Assembly (NCBI GenBank): GCA_002452745.1
Contig: DKFC01000078.1
Span: forward strand, 1 to 42,472
DNA from: Firmicutes bacterium UBA6806
GTDB lineage: Bacteria > Bacillota > Clostridia > Peptostreptococcales > Acidaminobacteraceae
Length of the DNA stretch: 42,472 nt
Direction: 5' to 3'
Part shown: piece after piece, positions 16,350-25,064 of the stretch
How positions within the stretch are numbered: position 1 is the first letter of the stretch
How the letters are laid out: the number at the start of each line of letters is the position of its first letter
Notes under the pieces: model-generated
What the model was told of the DNA's origin: nothing
What the model saw: the letters and a program-made list of their open reading frames with translations, nothing else
Databases searched by the model: none
Program-made: the position numbers and the translations under genes

Positions 16350-17834
16350 ATGAGAAGAGTACTTGTAATGATGCTGTCACTAATGCTGATGTTATCCATG
16401 ATGACAGGTTGCGGTGACAGTCAAGTGTCAGAGAGTTCAGGGGAAAGCAGTTCCAACGATAAACCAGTGGATATCACTTGGTATTTTATCGGAAATGGAC
16501 AACAAGAGGACAATTCTAAAATTGAAGAAGCAGCATCTGCCTATCTAAAGGAGAAGGGACTAAACGTCAATCTTCATCTACAATGCTATGACTGGGGGAG
16601 CTATGATCAGAAGATGAGAACCACCATTGCAGCAAGAGAAAAATTTGACATCTGTTTCACATCTTCTTGGACAAACAATTACCAACAGCAAGCGGTAAAA
16701 GGTGCTTACGTGCCGCTAAATGACCTGCTGGATCAATATGCGCCGCAGACCAAGGCCATGCTAGGAGATGACTTTTTGAGAGGCTCTCAAATAGATGGCA
16801 TCAACTATGCAATTCCAGCCAACAAGGAAAAAGCGCACCAATGGGGATTTATCATTCGCAAGGACATGATTGACAAGTACAATATGGATTTGTCTTCAGT
16901 GAAGTCATTAGAGGATATGGAGCCATTTCTTCAAATCATCAAGGACAATGAACCGGGCATGTATGCGCTTGAAGCTCTAAATGGCGAATCACCTTTTAAA
17001 CTTTTGGATTTTGACAGAGTAGGTGATGACAAATATCCAGGCGTTATGTGGAATGATTCAGCGGATATGAAAGTTTTTAACGAATTTGAAGCATCAGAGA
17101 CAAAGGCGTATTTTGACACCATGAGGAATTATTATACCAAGGGCTTTATCAGACAAGATGCGGCAACAGTAACGGATTTCAACGCGGATTTGGCTGCTGG
17201 GAAGATCTTTGCATCAGTGAAATCGCTCAAACCTGGAAAGGATGCTGAAATGACAGCTTCAACTGGCTTCGAGTGGATTCAACTTGAGATAACACCACCG
17301 ATTATATCAAACCGTGATACCTCAGGTTCAATGCAAGCCATTTCAAGTACATCAGATCATCCAGAATTGGCACTTCAACTGCTTGAATTGTTCAATACAG
17401 ACCCATATTTGAACAACTTAATCAATTTCGGCGTTGAGGGAACACATTACGTTAAAGTGAACGATACTCAAATTAAACCAGGGCCAGAAAGTGAAAAGTA
17501 CAACCCGGGAACTGGCTGGATGTTTGGAAATCAATTTATCAATTTACTCTGGGAAAACGAAGATCCTTAAAAGTGGGAAAAATTTAACGAGTTTAATAGA
17601 GTTGCTGTTGGCACCAAAACCCTCGGCTTTATCTTTGACCCATCTAAAGTCAAAAACGAAATTGCAACTTGTAATAACATATGGGATCAGTATATACCAT
17701 CACTTGAAACAGGAGCAGTAGACCCTGATGAATATTTGCCTTTGGCAATACAGGCCTTTAAAGATGCAGGGGCTGATAAAATCATAGAAGAGAAACAAAA
17801 TCAGCTTGATGATTGGCTCAAAGAAAATCAATAA
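16350..17834 (+). pseudogene. LplA-type solute-binding lipoprotein interrupted by an in-frame TAA
   Basis: The binding protein of the LplABC-type system. Lipobox MTGC (lipidated Cys near residue 21), then a family 1 fold. Codon 407 (17568-17570) is TAA; the same frame continues without any further stop from 17571 (KWEKFNEFNRVA...) to a natural stop at 17832-17834, adding 87 residues that match the normal C-terminus of the family. Intact length would be 494 codons. The 5' part alone would lack the last lobe-1 helices. ATG 16350 is preferred to 16338 because GGAGGG is at 16340-16345. Either a recent nonsense mutation, a sequence error, or readthrough. Confidence 0.88.
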
Positions 17835-17857
17835 ATGACAAACTTCTAGAACACTTG

Positions 17858-17891
17858 AAGTGCGCTGTACAATCACACAGCGCACTTTTAA
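17858..17891 (+). terminator. Intrinsic terminator after the binding-protein gene
   Basis: A perfect 11-bp stem AAGTGCGCTGT (17858-17868) with ACAGCGCACTT (17877-17887), 8-nt loop, followed by TTTTA. It ends the transporter operon before the DUF624 gene. Confidence 0.88.
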
Positions 17892-17912
17892 GATTATATC
17901 TTGGAGGGAAAT

Positions 17913-18464
17913 ATGGTAAAATATATGAAATGGATTTATAAATTGATGATTCTGAATATTGTGACGATTGTTACGTCTATACCAGTTGTCACCTTAGGGG
18001 CTTCACTGGCTGCCATGTTTCAGATTTTGGGAAGTGAAGAAGATGCAATTGTAAAACCCTTCTTTACAGCTTATGTTAAGCATCTAAAAAAATCACTGCC
18101 GCTCACGGTGGGTTTTTTAGTCATGACAACTGGTGCTGTTATGATGAGGGCTTCTATTTGGGGACTGCTCTTGTTAGTTGAGCTATCGGCAGTGTATCTC
18201 GCCTCCATACAAATCATGACGCGGAATCATCTTGGCATTAAAGAACTGGTGAAGAACGGATTCATCATGGGAAATCACTTGATGGGACATCATCTTGTGG
18301 GATTATTGTTCGCCTATGGCATTCTCAAATTTGGCGTTCACGTTCCTGCAATAGGTGTTTTCATGGGGATTTCACTGTGGGGATACGGTTATGACAAACT
18401 TTTTAAAAGCGGTTATTTTAGGACACTTGGACAGTTAAGGAGATTAAATCATGAAAACGTTTAA
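17913..18464 (+). CDS. DUF624 (YesL-like) membrane protein
   Basis: A 183-residue membrane protein with four to five helices of the DUF624/YesL family, usually encoded within YesMN-LplABC-type sugar loci and believed to assist these systems, though its role is not established. The N-terminal MKWIYKLMILNIVTI and SIPVVTLGAS segments and a late IS-x-WGYGYDKLFKSGY stretch are typical. ATG 17913 is chosen over TTG 17901 because GGAGGG (17903-17908) is properly spaced from it. Its 3' end overlaps the GH1 gene by 14 bases, indicating translational coupling. Confidence 0.85.
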   Translation: MVKYMKWIYKLMILNIVTIVTSIPVVTLGASLAAMFQILGSEEDAIVKPFFTAYVKHLKKSLPLTVGFLVMTTGAVMMRASIWGLLLLVELSAVYLASIQIMTRNHLGIKELVKNGFIMGNHLMGHHLVGLLFAYGILKFGVHVPAIGVFMGISLWGYGYDKLFKSGYFRTLGQLRRLNHENV

Positions 18465-19881
18465 AAAAGAGTTCTTGTGGGGAGCGGCGTCAGCAGCGTA
18501 TCAGATTGAAGGTGCTTTTGATGCAGATGGAAAACAGCCCTCTATTTGGGATGTTTGGAGTCATATTGAAGGCAAGACTTTCAAAGGGACAAATGGGGAT
18601 GTGGCAACAGATCACTACCATCGTTGGCAAGAGGATATTGAATGGATGAAACAACTTGGAATGAAGGCGTATCGCTTTTCCATATCATGGCCTCGGGTCT
18701 GGAATCACAGTCCAATCGAAACGGGCATGAAATTTTATGATGATTTGATTGATGGGTTGCTTGAAGCGGGAATTGAACCTGTTGTGACGCTCTATCACTG
18801 GGACTTGCCGCAGAGTTTGCAGGCGACGTATGGGGGATGGGAGTCAAGGCGAATTGTAGATGATTTTGTGGCATATGCAGAGGCCTGTTTTAATCGGTAT
18901 GGGGACAGAGTCAAGCACTGGATTGTCATGAATGAGCCAAATATATTCACACATCTTGGATATATTCAAGCCCTTCATCCGCCTGGGAAATCCGATGAAG
19001 CGGCATTTTTACTGACATTTCACCATACTGTGTTGGCACATGCCAAGACCGTCCTAAAGTACAAGGAGATGGGATTTAGTGGCAACATCGGGTCCAGTAT
19101 TGCCTTTACACCTGCATATGCTAAATCAGACTTTGTCGAGGATACAGAAGCACTTGAGAATTACTATGCAACAGGGCCTTGGTGGTTTATGGACAGTTAT
19201 TTTAAAGGTGAATATCCAAAGAGAGCATTGGAGTATTATCAGAACAAAGGCGTTTTGTTTGACCTTATTGAATCGGATTTTGACCTTTTAAAAAGCGCGG
19301 CAAAAGTAGTTGACTTTATGGGGATTAATTATTATCAGACGGCTATGATTGCCCATAACCCAGTGGATGGTGTGGGACTCAGTGAGATGAATACCACAGG
19401 GATAAAGGGAACGCAATCAGAGTCGGGCGTCCCAGGATTTTATAAACTGGTGAAAAACCCAAATATTCAGTATACAGATTGGGATTGGGCTATAGATCCA
19501 GAAGGCCTTTGTTATGGACTTGTTGAATTGACCAAGAGATATGCACTTCCAATAATCATCAGTGAGAATGGATTGGGTGCGTATGACAAAGTGAACGAAA
19601 ACGGTGAAATCGCGGACAACTATAGAATTGCATATTTAAGTGAACACGTGCGCGCTTGCTCGAAAGCGGTTTCAGAGGGGGTTGATTTATTTGGCTATAT
19701 GATATGGTCATTTACTGACTTATTGAGCTGGCTCAATGGTTATCAAAAACGTTATGGACTTGTCTATATTGATTTTGAAGAGGAAGGGCTTAGGCGAATT
19801 CCAAAGGCATCCTTCAAGTGGTATAAAAAAGTGATAGAATCCAATGGTGAAGAGGTGGCATATGAGTATATTGGCAATTGA
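18451..19881 (+). CDS. GH1 glycosidase with 6-phospho-glycosidase signature
   Basis: A 476-residue glycoside hydrolase family 1 enzyme of normal length, cytoplasmic (no signal peptide). Acid/base Glu162 in VMNEPN and nucleophile Glu372 in ISENGLG are present. The C-terminal loop SWLNGYQKRYG places Ser426, Lys433 and Tyr435 with exactly the spacing of the phosphate-binding Ser428-Lys435-Tyr437 of LacG 6-phospho-beta-galactosidase, while true beta-glucosidases have Glu-Trp here. Trp427 matches the Trp that in LacG favours galactosides; 6-phospho-beta-glucosidases usually have Ala or Met. Hence a 6-phospho-beta-glycosidase, galactoside or broad specificity possible. TAAGGAG precedes ATG 18451; the ROK kinase gene overlaps its end by 20 bases. 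Confidence 0.9.
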   Translation: MKTFKKEFLWGAASAAYQIEGAFDADGKQPSIWDVWSHIEGKTFKGTNGDVATDHYHRWQEDIEWMKQLGMKAYRFSISWPRVWNHSPIETGMKFYDDLIDGLLEAGIEPVVTLYHWDLPQSLQATYGGWESRRIVDDFVAYAEACFNRYGDRVKHWIVMNEPNIFTHLGYIQALHPPGKSDEAAFLLTFHHTVLAHAKTVLKYKEMGFSGNIGSSIAFTPAYAKSDFVEDTEALENYYATGPWWFMDSYFKGEYPKRALEYYQNKGVLFDLIESDFDLLKSAAKVVDFMGINYYQTAMIAHNPVDGVGLSEMNTTGIKGTQSESGVPGFYKLVKNPNIQYTDWDWAIDPEGLCYGLVELTKRYALPIIISENGLGAYDKVNENGEIADNYRIAYLSEHVRACSKAVSEGVDLFGYMIWSFTDLLSWLNGYQKRYGLVYIDFEEEGLRRIPKASFKWYKKVIESNGEEVAYEYIGN

Positions 19882-20767
19882 CATCGGTGGAACAAATATC
19901 AAATATGCTCTTGTGAACAGAGATGGGGGCTTGAACCAAGAAGGACGTGTGCCAACGCCAAATGCGGAATGGGATAGCTTCTTAAAACAAATTTTGGAGA
20001 TTGTAAAAAAATTTGAATCACATGAATTAGAGGGGATAGCATTGTCCATCCCAGCACCTGTTGACCCCGTTTCAGGTACGATTTTAGGAGATGGGAGTAT
20101 GCCTTTTTTAAGGGGCAGACAATTAAAGACGGTACTTTGTCAGAGTAGTGGATTGCCAGTTAGCTGTGAAAACGATGGCAATTGCGCGGCATTGGCAGAA
20201 GTTTGGAAAGGTGCGGCAGAACACAGTGACCATATGCTGCTCATGGTATGTGGTACGGGCATTGGAGGAGCTTTGGTGCATCAGCGTAAAATTATCAGTG
20301 GACACAATCTTGTGGCGGGTGAATTTGGATACGGGATTTTAATGGCGAATTCAGAGGGACAACTCAGCAATTGGTCGGCTCTTGCCTCGACGAGGGCACT
20401 TATAAAATCGGTTGAACAAGGGCTTGGCGAGGAAATTCCAGTTCCACAGTCAGGAGAAGCTGTCTTTGAATTGGAAGCACAGGGAAATCCAGTGGCGGTG
20501 AAAGCAGTAGATAATTTTTACAGATACAACGCCATAGGCCTTTTAAATCTACAGTACATCTATGATCCTGAGCTGATCCTTCTTGGAGGTGCCATCAGCG
20601 AGAGACCGGATTTTATTCAGCGAATTGAACAGAAGTTGGATGAGATATTTGGTGAAGTGGAACATGGTCCAATTAGGCCAAACCTCAAGAGATGCCAGTT
20701 TTTAAATAAGGCAAACCTAGTTGGAGCGGCCTATCATTTCATCAGTTCTAGAGATAAAGAAGCCTAA
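19862..20767 (+). CDS. ROK family sugar kinase, resembling beta-glucoside kinase
   Basis: A 301-residue cytoplasmic ROK kinase. DIGGTN (residues 7-12) binds ATP phosphate, the sugar-binding NDGNCAAL and catalytic Asp are present, and GTGIGGALV and the AGEFGYG signature follow. The usual zinc motif CxCGxxGCxE is absent, as in BglK-type beta-glucoside kinases, whose AGEFGY, GG-x(3)-ERP-x-F and VGA-x-YHF patterns it shares. Inference: it phosphorylates the imported disaccharide or its non-reducing sugar at O6, making the substrate of the adjacent GH1 enzyme. Glucokinase is the alternative. ATG 19862 follows GAGGTGGC; an ATG at 19844 is less well placed. The end overlaps the convergent helicase by 4 bases. 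Confidence 0.87.
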   Translation: MSILAIDIGGTNIKYALVNRDGGLNQEGRVPTPNAEWDSFLKQILEIVKKFESHELEGIALSIPAPVDPVSGTILGDGSMPFLRGRQLKTVLCQSSGLPVSCENDGNCAALAEVWKGAAEHSDHMLLMVCGTGIGGALVHQRKIISGHNLVAGEFGYGILMANSEGQLSNWSALASTRALIKSVEQGLGEEIPVPQSGEAVFELEAQGNPVAVKAVDNFYRYNAIGLLNLQYIYDPELILLGGAISERPDFIQRIEQKLDEIFGEVEHGPIRPNLKRCQFLNKANLVGAAYHFISSRDKEA

Positions 20768-21876
20768 TGTTCGTGAGGCTTCTTTGGAAGCTGGAGACCC
20801 AGTTCGGCTTCAATGGCTGAGAGCATTTCCTCATCTCTCGGAGCGACGAAGGTGTAGGCGATGCCCTCATTGCCCATTCGACCCGTTCTACCAACTCGGT
20901 GAACATAAATTTCCACAGATTCTGGCATATCGTAGTTGTAAATATGCGTAATCCCTGAAATATCAATTCCCCTTGAAGCGATATCCGTGGTGATTAAATA
21001 TTGAAATTTGGCCTCTTTAAACTGTTTCATAATGCGCTGACGCTTATTTTGAGTGACATCGCTGTGAATTTTTTCGCAGCTGTATTTTAGACGTTTCATT
21101 TCAGACTCGAGTTTGTCAGCACGAACTTTGGTTCTACAAAAAATGATGCCTAAAAATGGGTTGGTCTCATCCAGTGTGTTGATAAGCGCCTCCATTTTCC
21201 AGCGGTCAGAGCAGGTGATGACCCTTTGCTCAATGACTTCAAGAGGCGGCGTCTCAGTGGAGGCATCTATCACAGAAGGGGTCTTCATGTACCGATAAGC
21301 TAGTTTTTTGACTTTGGCATCCATCGTGGCTGAAAAAAACAGGAGTTGCATCTTTAGGTTGCAACAGGACATAATTTTGTCTATGTCGTTTTTAAAACCC
21401 ATGAGAAGCATCTGGTCGGCTTCATCTAGTACAAAGTATCGAATATTTGAAAGGCTGACTGTGCCTCTTTCAAGATGGTCTATGAGTCGTCCGGGAGTGG
21501 CGACAATAACGGCGGGTATCTTCGTCAGTTTTTTGAGTTGTGCCTGAACATCAGTGCCACCATAGATTGCCAATATGTCTTCTGGTGATGAAGGATTTAG
21601 GCTGACGGCCTCCTGCGCAATCTGAATAACCAACTCTCTGGTCGGGGCAAGTATCAGGACTTGTACAGCTTCAGTACTTTTGTCAAGGTTCTGTATAAGT
21701 GGCGCTAGAAAGGCCACTGTCTTGCCCGAACCCGTTTCTGATTGTGCGATGATATCATGCCCTTTCAAAATGGATGGGATGACAAGTGTCTGTATTTTAG
21801 TGGGGGTTTTAATGCCCTTTTTTTCAAGTGCATCACGCCAAGGGCTCTCGATGCCAAGTGTGGTAAAGGTTTTCAT
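20764..21876 (-). CDS. DEAD-box ATP-dependent RNA helicase
   Basis: A 370-residue DEAD-box helicase core without an extension. All motifs are visible: Q motif TPTKIQ, motif I SETGSGKT, Ia PTRELV, Ib TPGRL, II DEAD, III SAT, IV IIFCRTK, V TTDIASRGIDI and VI HRVGRTGRMG. It unwinds short RNA duplexes with ATP, typically in ribosome assembly, mRNA decay or cold adaptation. The lack of a C-terminal RNA-binding tail makes it one of the shortest of its class, so the specific role (CshA/DeaD/RhlE-like) cannot be assigned. It converges with the ROK gene. No clear partner gene. Confidence 0.95.
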   Translation of the reverse strand: MKTFTTLGIESPWRDALEKKGIKTPTKIQTLVIPSILKGHDIIAQSETGSGKTVAFLAPLIQNLDKSTEAVQVLILAPTRELVIQIAQEAVSLNPSSPEDILAIYGGTDVQAQLKKLTKIPAVIVATPGRLIDHLERGTVSLSNIRYFVLDEADQMLLMGFKNDIDKIMSCCNLKMQLLFFSATMDAKVKKLAYRYMKTPSVIDASTETPPLEVIEQRVITCSDRWKMEALINTLDETNPFLGIIFCRTKVRADKLESEMKRLKYSCEKIHSDVTQNKRQRIMKQFKEAKFQYLITTDIASRGIDISGITHIYNYDMPESVEIYVHRVGRTGRMGNEGIAYTFVAPRDEEMLSAIEAELGLQLPKKPHEH

Positions 21877-21998
21877 AGGAGTCGCCTCATTTCAATAAAT
21901 TGGTTATGTCATTATCAAGCGTTAACGGTTGACCTCATGGATTTTAAATGATTGTAAAATCCATGCAGAGTTAATTGTACTTTGTCACCACATAGAAA

Positions 21999-22820
21999 TC
22001 AAGTGCTTAGAATGTGGATTTGAATTTCAGTTAAATTGTGTACAGGATCGGAGGAGATATAGTGGTCGATTAAGACTCGCTCATAGGCTGTTTTGGCCAA
22101 AGTCAACTGGTGATTCTCAGCATATTCAAGAAGTTTTTCGTAGTAATTTGGCGCATCAAAGTGATCCCCTGAGAAATAGACTTTCAGCCAATGGCCTTCT
22201 GGCAGATAATCACTGCTGTCTGTGAGCTGGGCGTTATCTGCTTCAGCGTCCATATAAAGTCCGATGAATTCAGTGGGATGTCGATCACTTAATCTGCTGA
22301 GATCCGTGATAAAGCCAATATCTCCTATAAAGAGGCTTGGAGGCATGTTGTCCTGACGCTCAAATTTGAGCATGGCAATTTCCCAGTCTAATGGTTCACT
22401 AATTGGAGTCATCAAGTGGATAATTTTACGTTTTTTATGCCATGTGACGGTGATTTCATCTGGTTTTGGAAGATGATTTAGATATTCCACAGAGGCCATG
22501 CGCTTTTCGAGCCTGCGTTCGATAAAGTTGAGCTTTTCTATTTTTTGACGTGTTGCCTCAAGCTGTCTTCTTAGCAAGGCGGAATATTCGTTGATTTCAC
22601 GGCTTTCAAGATGGTCTCTGATTTCGGCAATGGGGATATCGAGATACCGCAGATATTGAATGAGTCTGAGTTCCTCAATTTTTTCGATGGCATAGTAGCG
22701 GTACCCGTTTGAATCTGTGCCAGAAGGCAAGAAGAGCCCAATTTGATCGTAATATCGAATGGTTCGGCTGGAAAGGCCTACAATCTCAGCAAGTTCTTTG
22801 ACGCCCAGTTTTAATTTCAT
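21999..22820 (-). CDS. MerR family regulator with GyrI-like effector domain
   Basis: A 273-residue BmrR-type regulator: N-terminal MerR winged helix (about 5-72; LSSRTIRYYDQIGL, YRYY), a long dimerisation coiled coil (about 75-120) and a C-terminal GyrI-like effector-binding domain (about 125-270; YLPEGHWLKVYFSGDH). Such proteins bind hydrophobic or cationic small molecules and activate promoters with 19-bp spacers by DNA distortion. A promoter of exactly this kind lies between this gene and the divergent B3/B4 gene 40 bases away, which is therefore its likely target. Confidence 0.92.
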   Translation of the reverse strand: MKLKLGVKELAEIVGLSSRTIRYYDQIGLFLPSGTDSNGYRYYAIEKIEELRLIQYLRYLDIPIAEIRDHLESREINEYSALLRRQLEATRQKIEKLNFIERRLEKRMASVEYLNHLPKPDEITVTWHKKRKIIHLMTPISEPLDWEIAMLKFERQDNMPPSLFIGDIGFITDLSRLSDRHPTEFIGLYMDAEADNAQLTDSSDYLPEGHWLKVYFSGDHFDAPNYYEKLLEYAENHQLTLAKTAYERVLIDHYISSDPVHNLTEIQIHILST

Positions 22821-22857
22821 AGGGATTCACCTCAAGAACATTCTATCATAAAACCTA

Positions 22858-22888
22858 TTGACATGACACTAGGTGTAAGGTTTAAGAT
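22858..22888 (+). promoter_or_regulatory. MerR-type promoter with 19-bp spacer
   Basis: TTGACA (22858-22863), a 19-bp spacer and TAAGAT (22883-22888). The spacer contains ACAC-TAG-GTGT (22866-22876), a dyad placed between the elements as in known MerR-family operators. It would fire towards the B3/B4 gene, with the start site at about 22895. Confidence 0.82.
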
Positions 22889-22919
22889 TGGAATAATAAA
22901 ATCAAAAGAGGAGGCAGTT

Positions 22920-23621
22920 TTGAAGTACACAGTTGATGAATGGGTATTCGAAAAAAATCCCGATATGCTGTTTGGAATTATTGTTGGAGAAGGCCTGCAA
23001 AATACAGAGACATCAAAAGAAGACTCAGAGGTGTTGAAAAAATCAGAGCAACATCTCAGGGAAAAGATAAAAGCGGAAAATATCAAGACGACACCTTGCA
23101 TCTTGAGATATAGAGATGCCCTTTCAAATGTGGATATCAATCCCAATAAATACATGAATTCAGTGGAAGCCATGAGTAAGAGAGTTATCAAGGGAAGTGA
23201 TCTACCTAGAATCAATGCGTTGGTGGATCTATGCAACGCCATTTCCCTAAAACATGTCATCTCATTGGGAGGGCATGACCTGAGAGACATAGAATCAGAC
23301 CTGGAGGTCAGAAAATCAGTCGATGGCGATGTCTTCTTACCATTTGGAGAGACTGAATTTGAGGTGGTGCCAGCAGGAGAAGTTGTGTTTACAAGCGGAG
23401 ATAAGGTGCAGACAAGGCAGTGGCTTTGGCGGCAAAGTGAACTAGGTAAACTCACGTTGGACAGTCAGAATATCATCTTTCAGCTCGTCGGGTTTAGTGG
23501 TGAAGGCGAGGCCGATTTTAGGGCGGCTATGGCTGATGTCGAGGCGATGGTTATCAACCGTTTCCAGGGTAAGGCCACGGCTTTTACAGTGGACAAAAAT
23601 AAAAATTCAATTGAGTTTTAA
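22920..23621 (+). CDS. B3/B4 tRNA-binding-domain protein
   Basis: A 233-residue protein with the B3/B4 domain that also occurs in phenylalanyl-tRNA synthetase beta chain (about residues 70-200). The RVIKGSDLPRINALVDLCNAISLKHVISLGGHDL segment (key parts: LPRINALVD and GGHD) is diagnostic of the stand-alone family. Function is not established; editing of misacylated tRNA or of an amino-acid-like toxin is an idea. The TTG at 22920 is chosen because GAGGAGG (22908-22914) precedes it and the MerR-type promoter starts transcription at about 22895; ATG 22863 would lie inside the promoter. Followed by a strong terminator. Confidence 0.87.
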   Translation: MKYTVDEWVFEKNPDMLFGIIVGEGLQNTETSKEDSEVLKKSEQHLREKIKAENIKTTPCILRYRDALSNVDINPNKYMNSVEAMSKRVIKGSDLPRINALVDLCNAISLKHVISLGGHDLRDIESDLEVRKSVDGDVFLPFGETEFEVVPAGEVVFTSGDKVQTRQWLWRQSELGKLTLDSQNIIFQLVGFSGEGEADFRAAMADVEAMVINRFQGKATAFTVDKNKNSIEF

Positions 23622-23633
23622 GGTTTAAATTTC

Positions 23634-23703
23634 AATATGACCATTCATTTGCAGGCGGTTCGTTCAGCGGTTGATTTGCAAATTTGGATGGTCATATTTT
23701 TTA
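23634..23703 (+). terminator. Long intrinsic terminator after the B3/B4 gene
   Basis: AATATGACCAT at the 5' side pairs with ATGGTCATATT at the 3' side, with an inner ATTTGCA/TGCAAAT pairing, followed by a T-run. The inner loop contains two imperfect CGGTT repeats. Confidence 0.85.
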
Positions 23704-23759
23704 GTTGAGGGTATAATAAGGGATGGTGGTATAAGAATTGACTTGTGGGGAGTGATTGT

Positions 23760-25064
23760 TTGGCGGTTAGAGAAAGACTTCGAAAATTGATGGCTTTAGA
23801 CAGTTCGTATTATGTCAGGGCAGTTTTAATGGTGCTGTTGTTCAGCGAAATGTACTTCTATCCGTTTGATGGCGGATTTCGATTTTCGGCGGGGATTTTG
23901 ATTTTAAATTTAGTGGTTCTGATTTTTGATCAGATGTCCTATATGAGGTTGTCACTGGCTGTGGGGCTTTCAATTGTGGTCTTTAGAAGCATTATCAGTG
24001 CAGGTATCGGAAGCATGGAACTTTATGTTGCCGTTTGGGAGCACGTACCGTCGATGATTTACTATGTGGTTTATGGAGTCATGCATCAAACCTTGACGAA
24101 AAAACTAGACTATTCAAATTTTGTGCTTATGATTTTAGTCCTTCTGGGCGTGGATATCGCTGCAAACTGTGCGGAAACACTTGTTAGAGGCAGTATAGAC
24201 TATCATGCAGTGCAACTGATTGCCCTGGCGGGGCTCATTAGAGCTTCGCTGGCATATGCGTTTTATGTGGCTATAAAGGCAAATGAACTCTACATCAAAA
24301 ATGCCGAGCATCAAAAGCGATATGCTCAGCTAAATTTGCTGGTATCCAATATACAATCTGAACTCTTTTATCTCCAGAAATCCAAACTGGATATTGAAAG
24401 AGTCATGCGTGAGAGTTACGATCTCTATTTAGACCTTCCGGAAAATGGGAGTGCTTCAAATAAGGCACTTTCTATTTCGAGGGAGGTTCATGAGATTAAG
24501 AAAGACTATGCAAGAGTTTTGGTGGGATTTAATGCGTTTATCAACGAATTTGAAAATGAAGATGCCATGAAGCTCAAAGATGCCTTTAAAATCATCTATG
24601 TCAATACGATGAAAATCATTCACTCTAAAGAGGTGAAATACAACATTCAATTTGAGATTCAAAGACAGGATAACTTCAATCTCAAAAACTACTATGCCTT
24701 TTTCACGATGATTAACAATCTGATTATCAACAGTATAGAGTCGGCAAGGGATTCCATGAGGATAAAAGTCACTGAGACAAGTGATGAAGCCTTTGTCTAT
24801 CTCTCTGTTGGAGATGATGGCATGGGTATATCAGAAGATGTTGCACCGTTTTTATTCAACCCAGGATTTACAACTAAATTCGACAAAGTGACTGGGCATG
24901 CATCCAGCGGAATGGGGCTTTCTCATGTGAAGAGCACGGCGGAGAGCCTAAACGGAGAGCTGAGTTTTGAATCCGTGCCAAATGTCATCACCAAATTTAC
25001 GATAAAGATACCTAAAGAACAATTGATCAGGGGGGATGAATGTGAAGACCATAATGATTATTGA
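23760..25064 (+). CDS. GlnK/YcbA-like membrane sensor histidine kinase
   Basis: A 434-residue kinase: five or six membrane helices (about residues 16-170), a coiled segment, a dimerisation region with phosphoacceptor His244 in REVHEIKKDY, and a GHKL ATPase with MINNLIINSIESA, GDDGMGI and SSGMGLSHVKS. The layout and the overlap with a YcbB-domain regulator suggest the GlnK(YcbA)/GlnL(YcbB) type of glutamine-sensing pair. TTG 23760 is preferred to GTG 23745 because GGGGAG (23747-23752) is then correctly spaced. A possible -10 TATAAT at 23712 lies at the end of the preceding terminator. Its gene overlaps the regulator by 23 bases. Confidence 0.83.
   Translation: MAVRERLRKLMALDSSYYVRAVLMVLLFSEMYFYPFDGGFRFSAGILILNLVVLIFDQMSYMRLSLAVGLSIVVFRSIISAGIGSMELYVAVWEHVPSMIYYVVYGVMHQTLTKKLDYSNFVLMILVLLGVDIAANCAETLVRGSIDYHAVQLIALAGLIRASLAYAFYVAIKANELYIKNAEHQKRYAQLNLLVSNIQSELFYLQKSKLDIERVMRESYDLYLDLPENGSASNKALSISREVHEIKKDYARVLVGFNAFINEFENEDAMKLKDAFKIIYVNTMKIIHSKEVKYNIQFEIQRQDNFNLKNYYAFFTMINNLIINSIESARDSMRIKVTETSDEAFVYLSVGDDGMGISEDVAPFLFNPGFTTKFDKVTGHASSGMGLSHVKSTAESLNGELSFESVPNVITKFTIKIPKEQLIRGDECEDHNDY

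Noticed and set aside
18451..19881. Plain beta-glucosidase assignment for the GH1 enzyme
   Set aside because: The Glu-Trp of beta-glucosidases is replaced by Ser-Trp and the Lys/Tyr of the phosphate pocket are present, so a phospho-glycosidase fits better.
22832..23455. 207-codon minus-strand open frame opposite the B3/B4 gene
   Set aside because: Ser/Leu/Pro-biased antisense shadow of a clear coding sequence with its own promoter and terminator.
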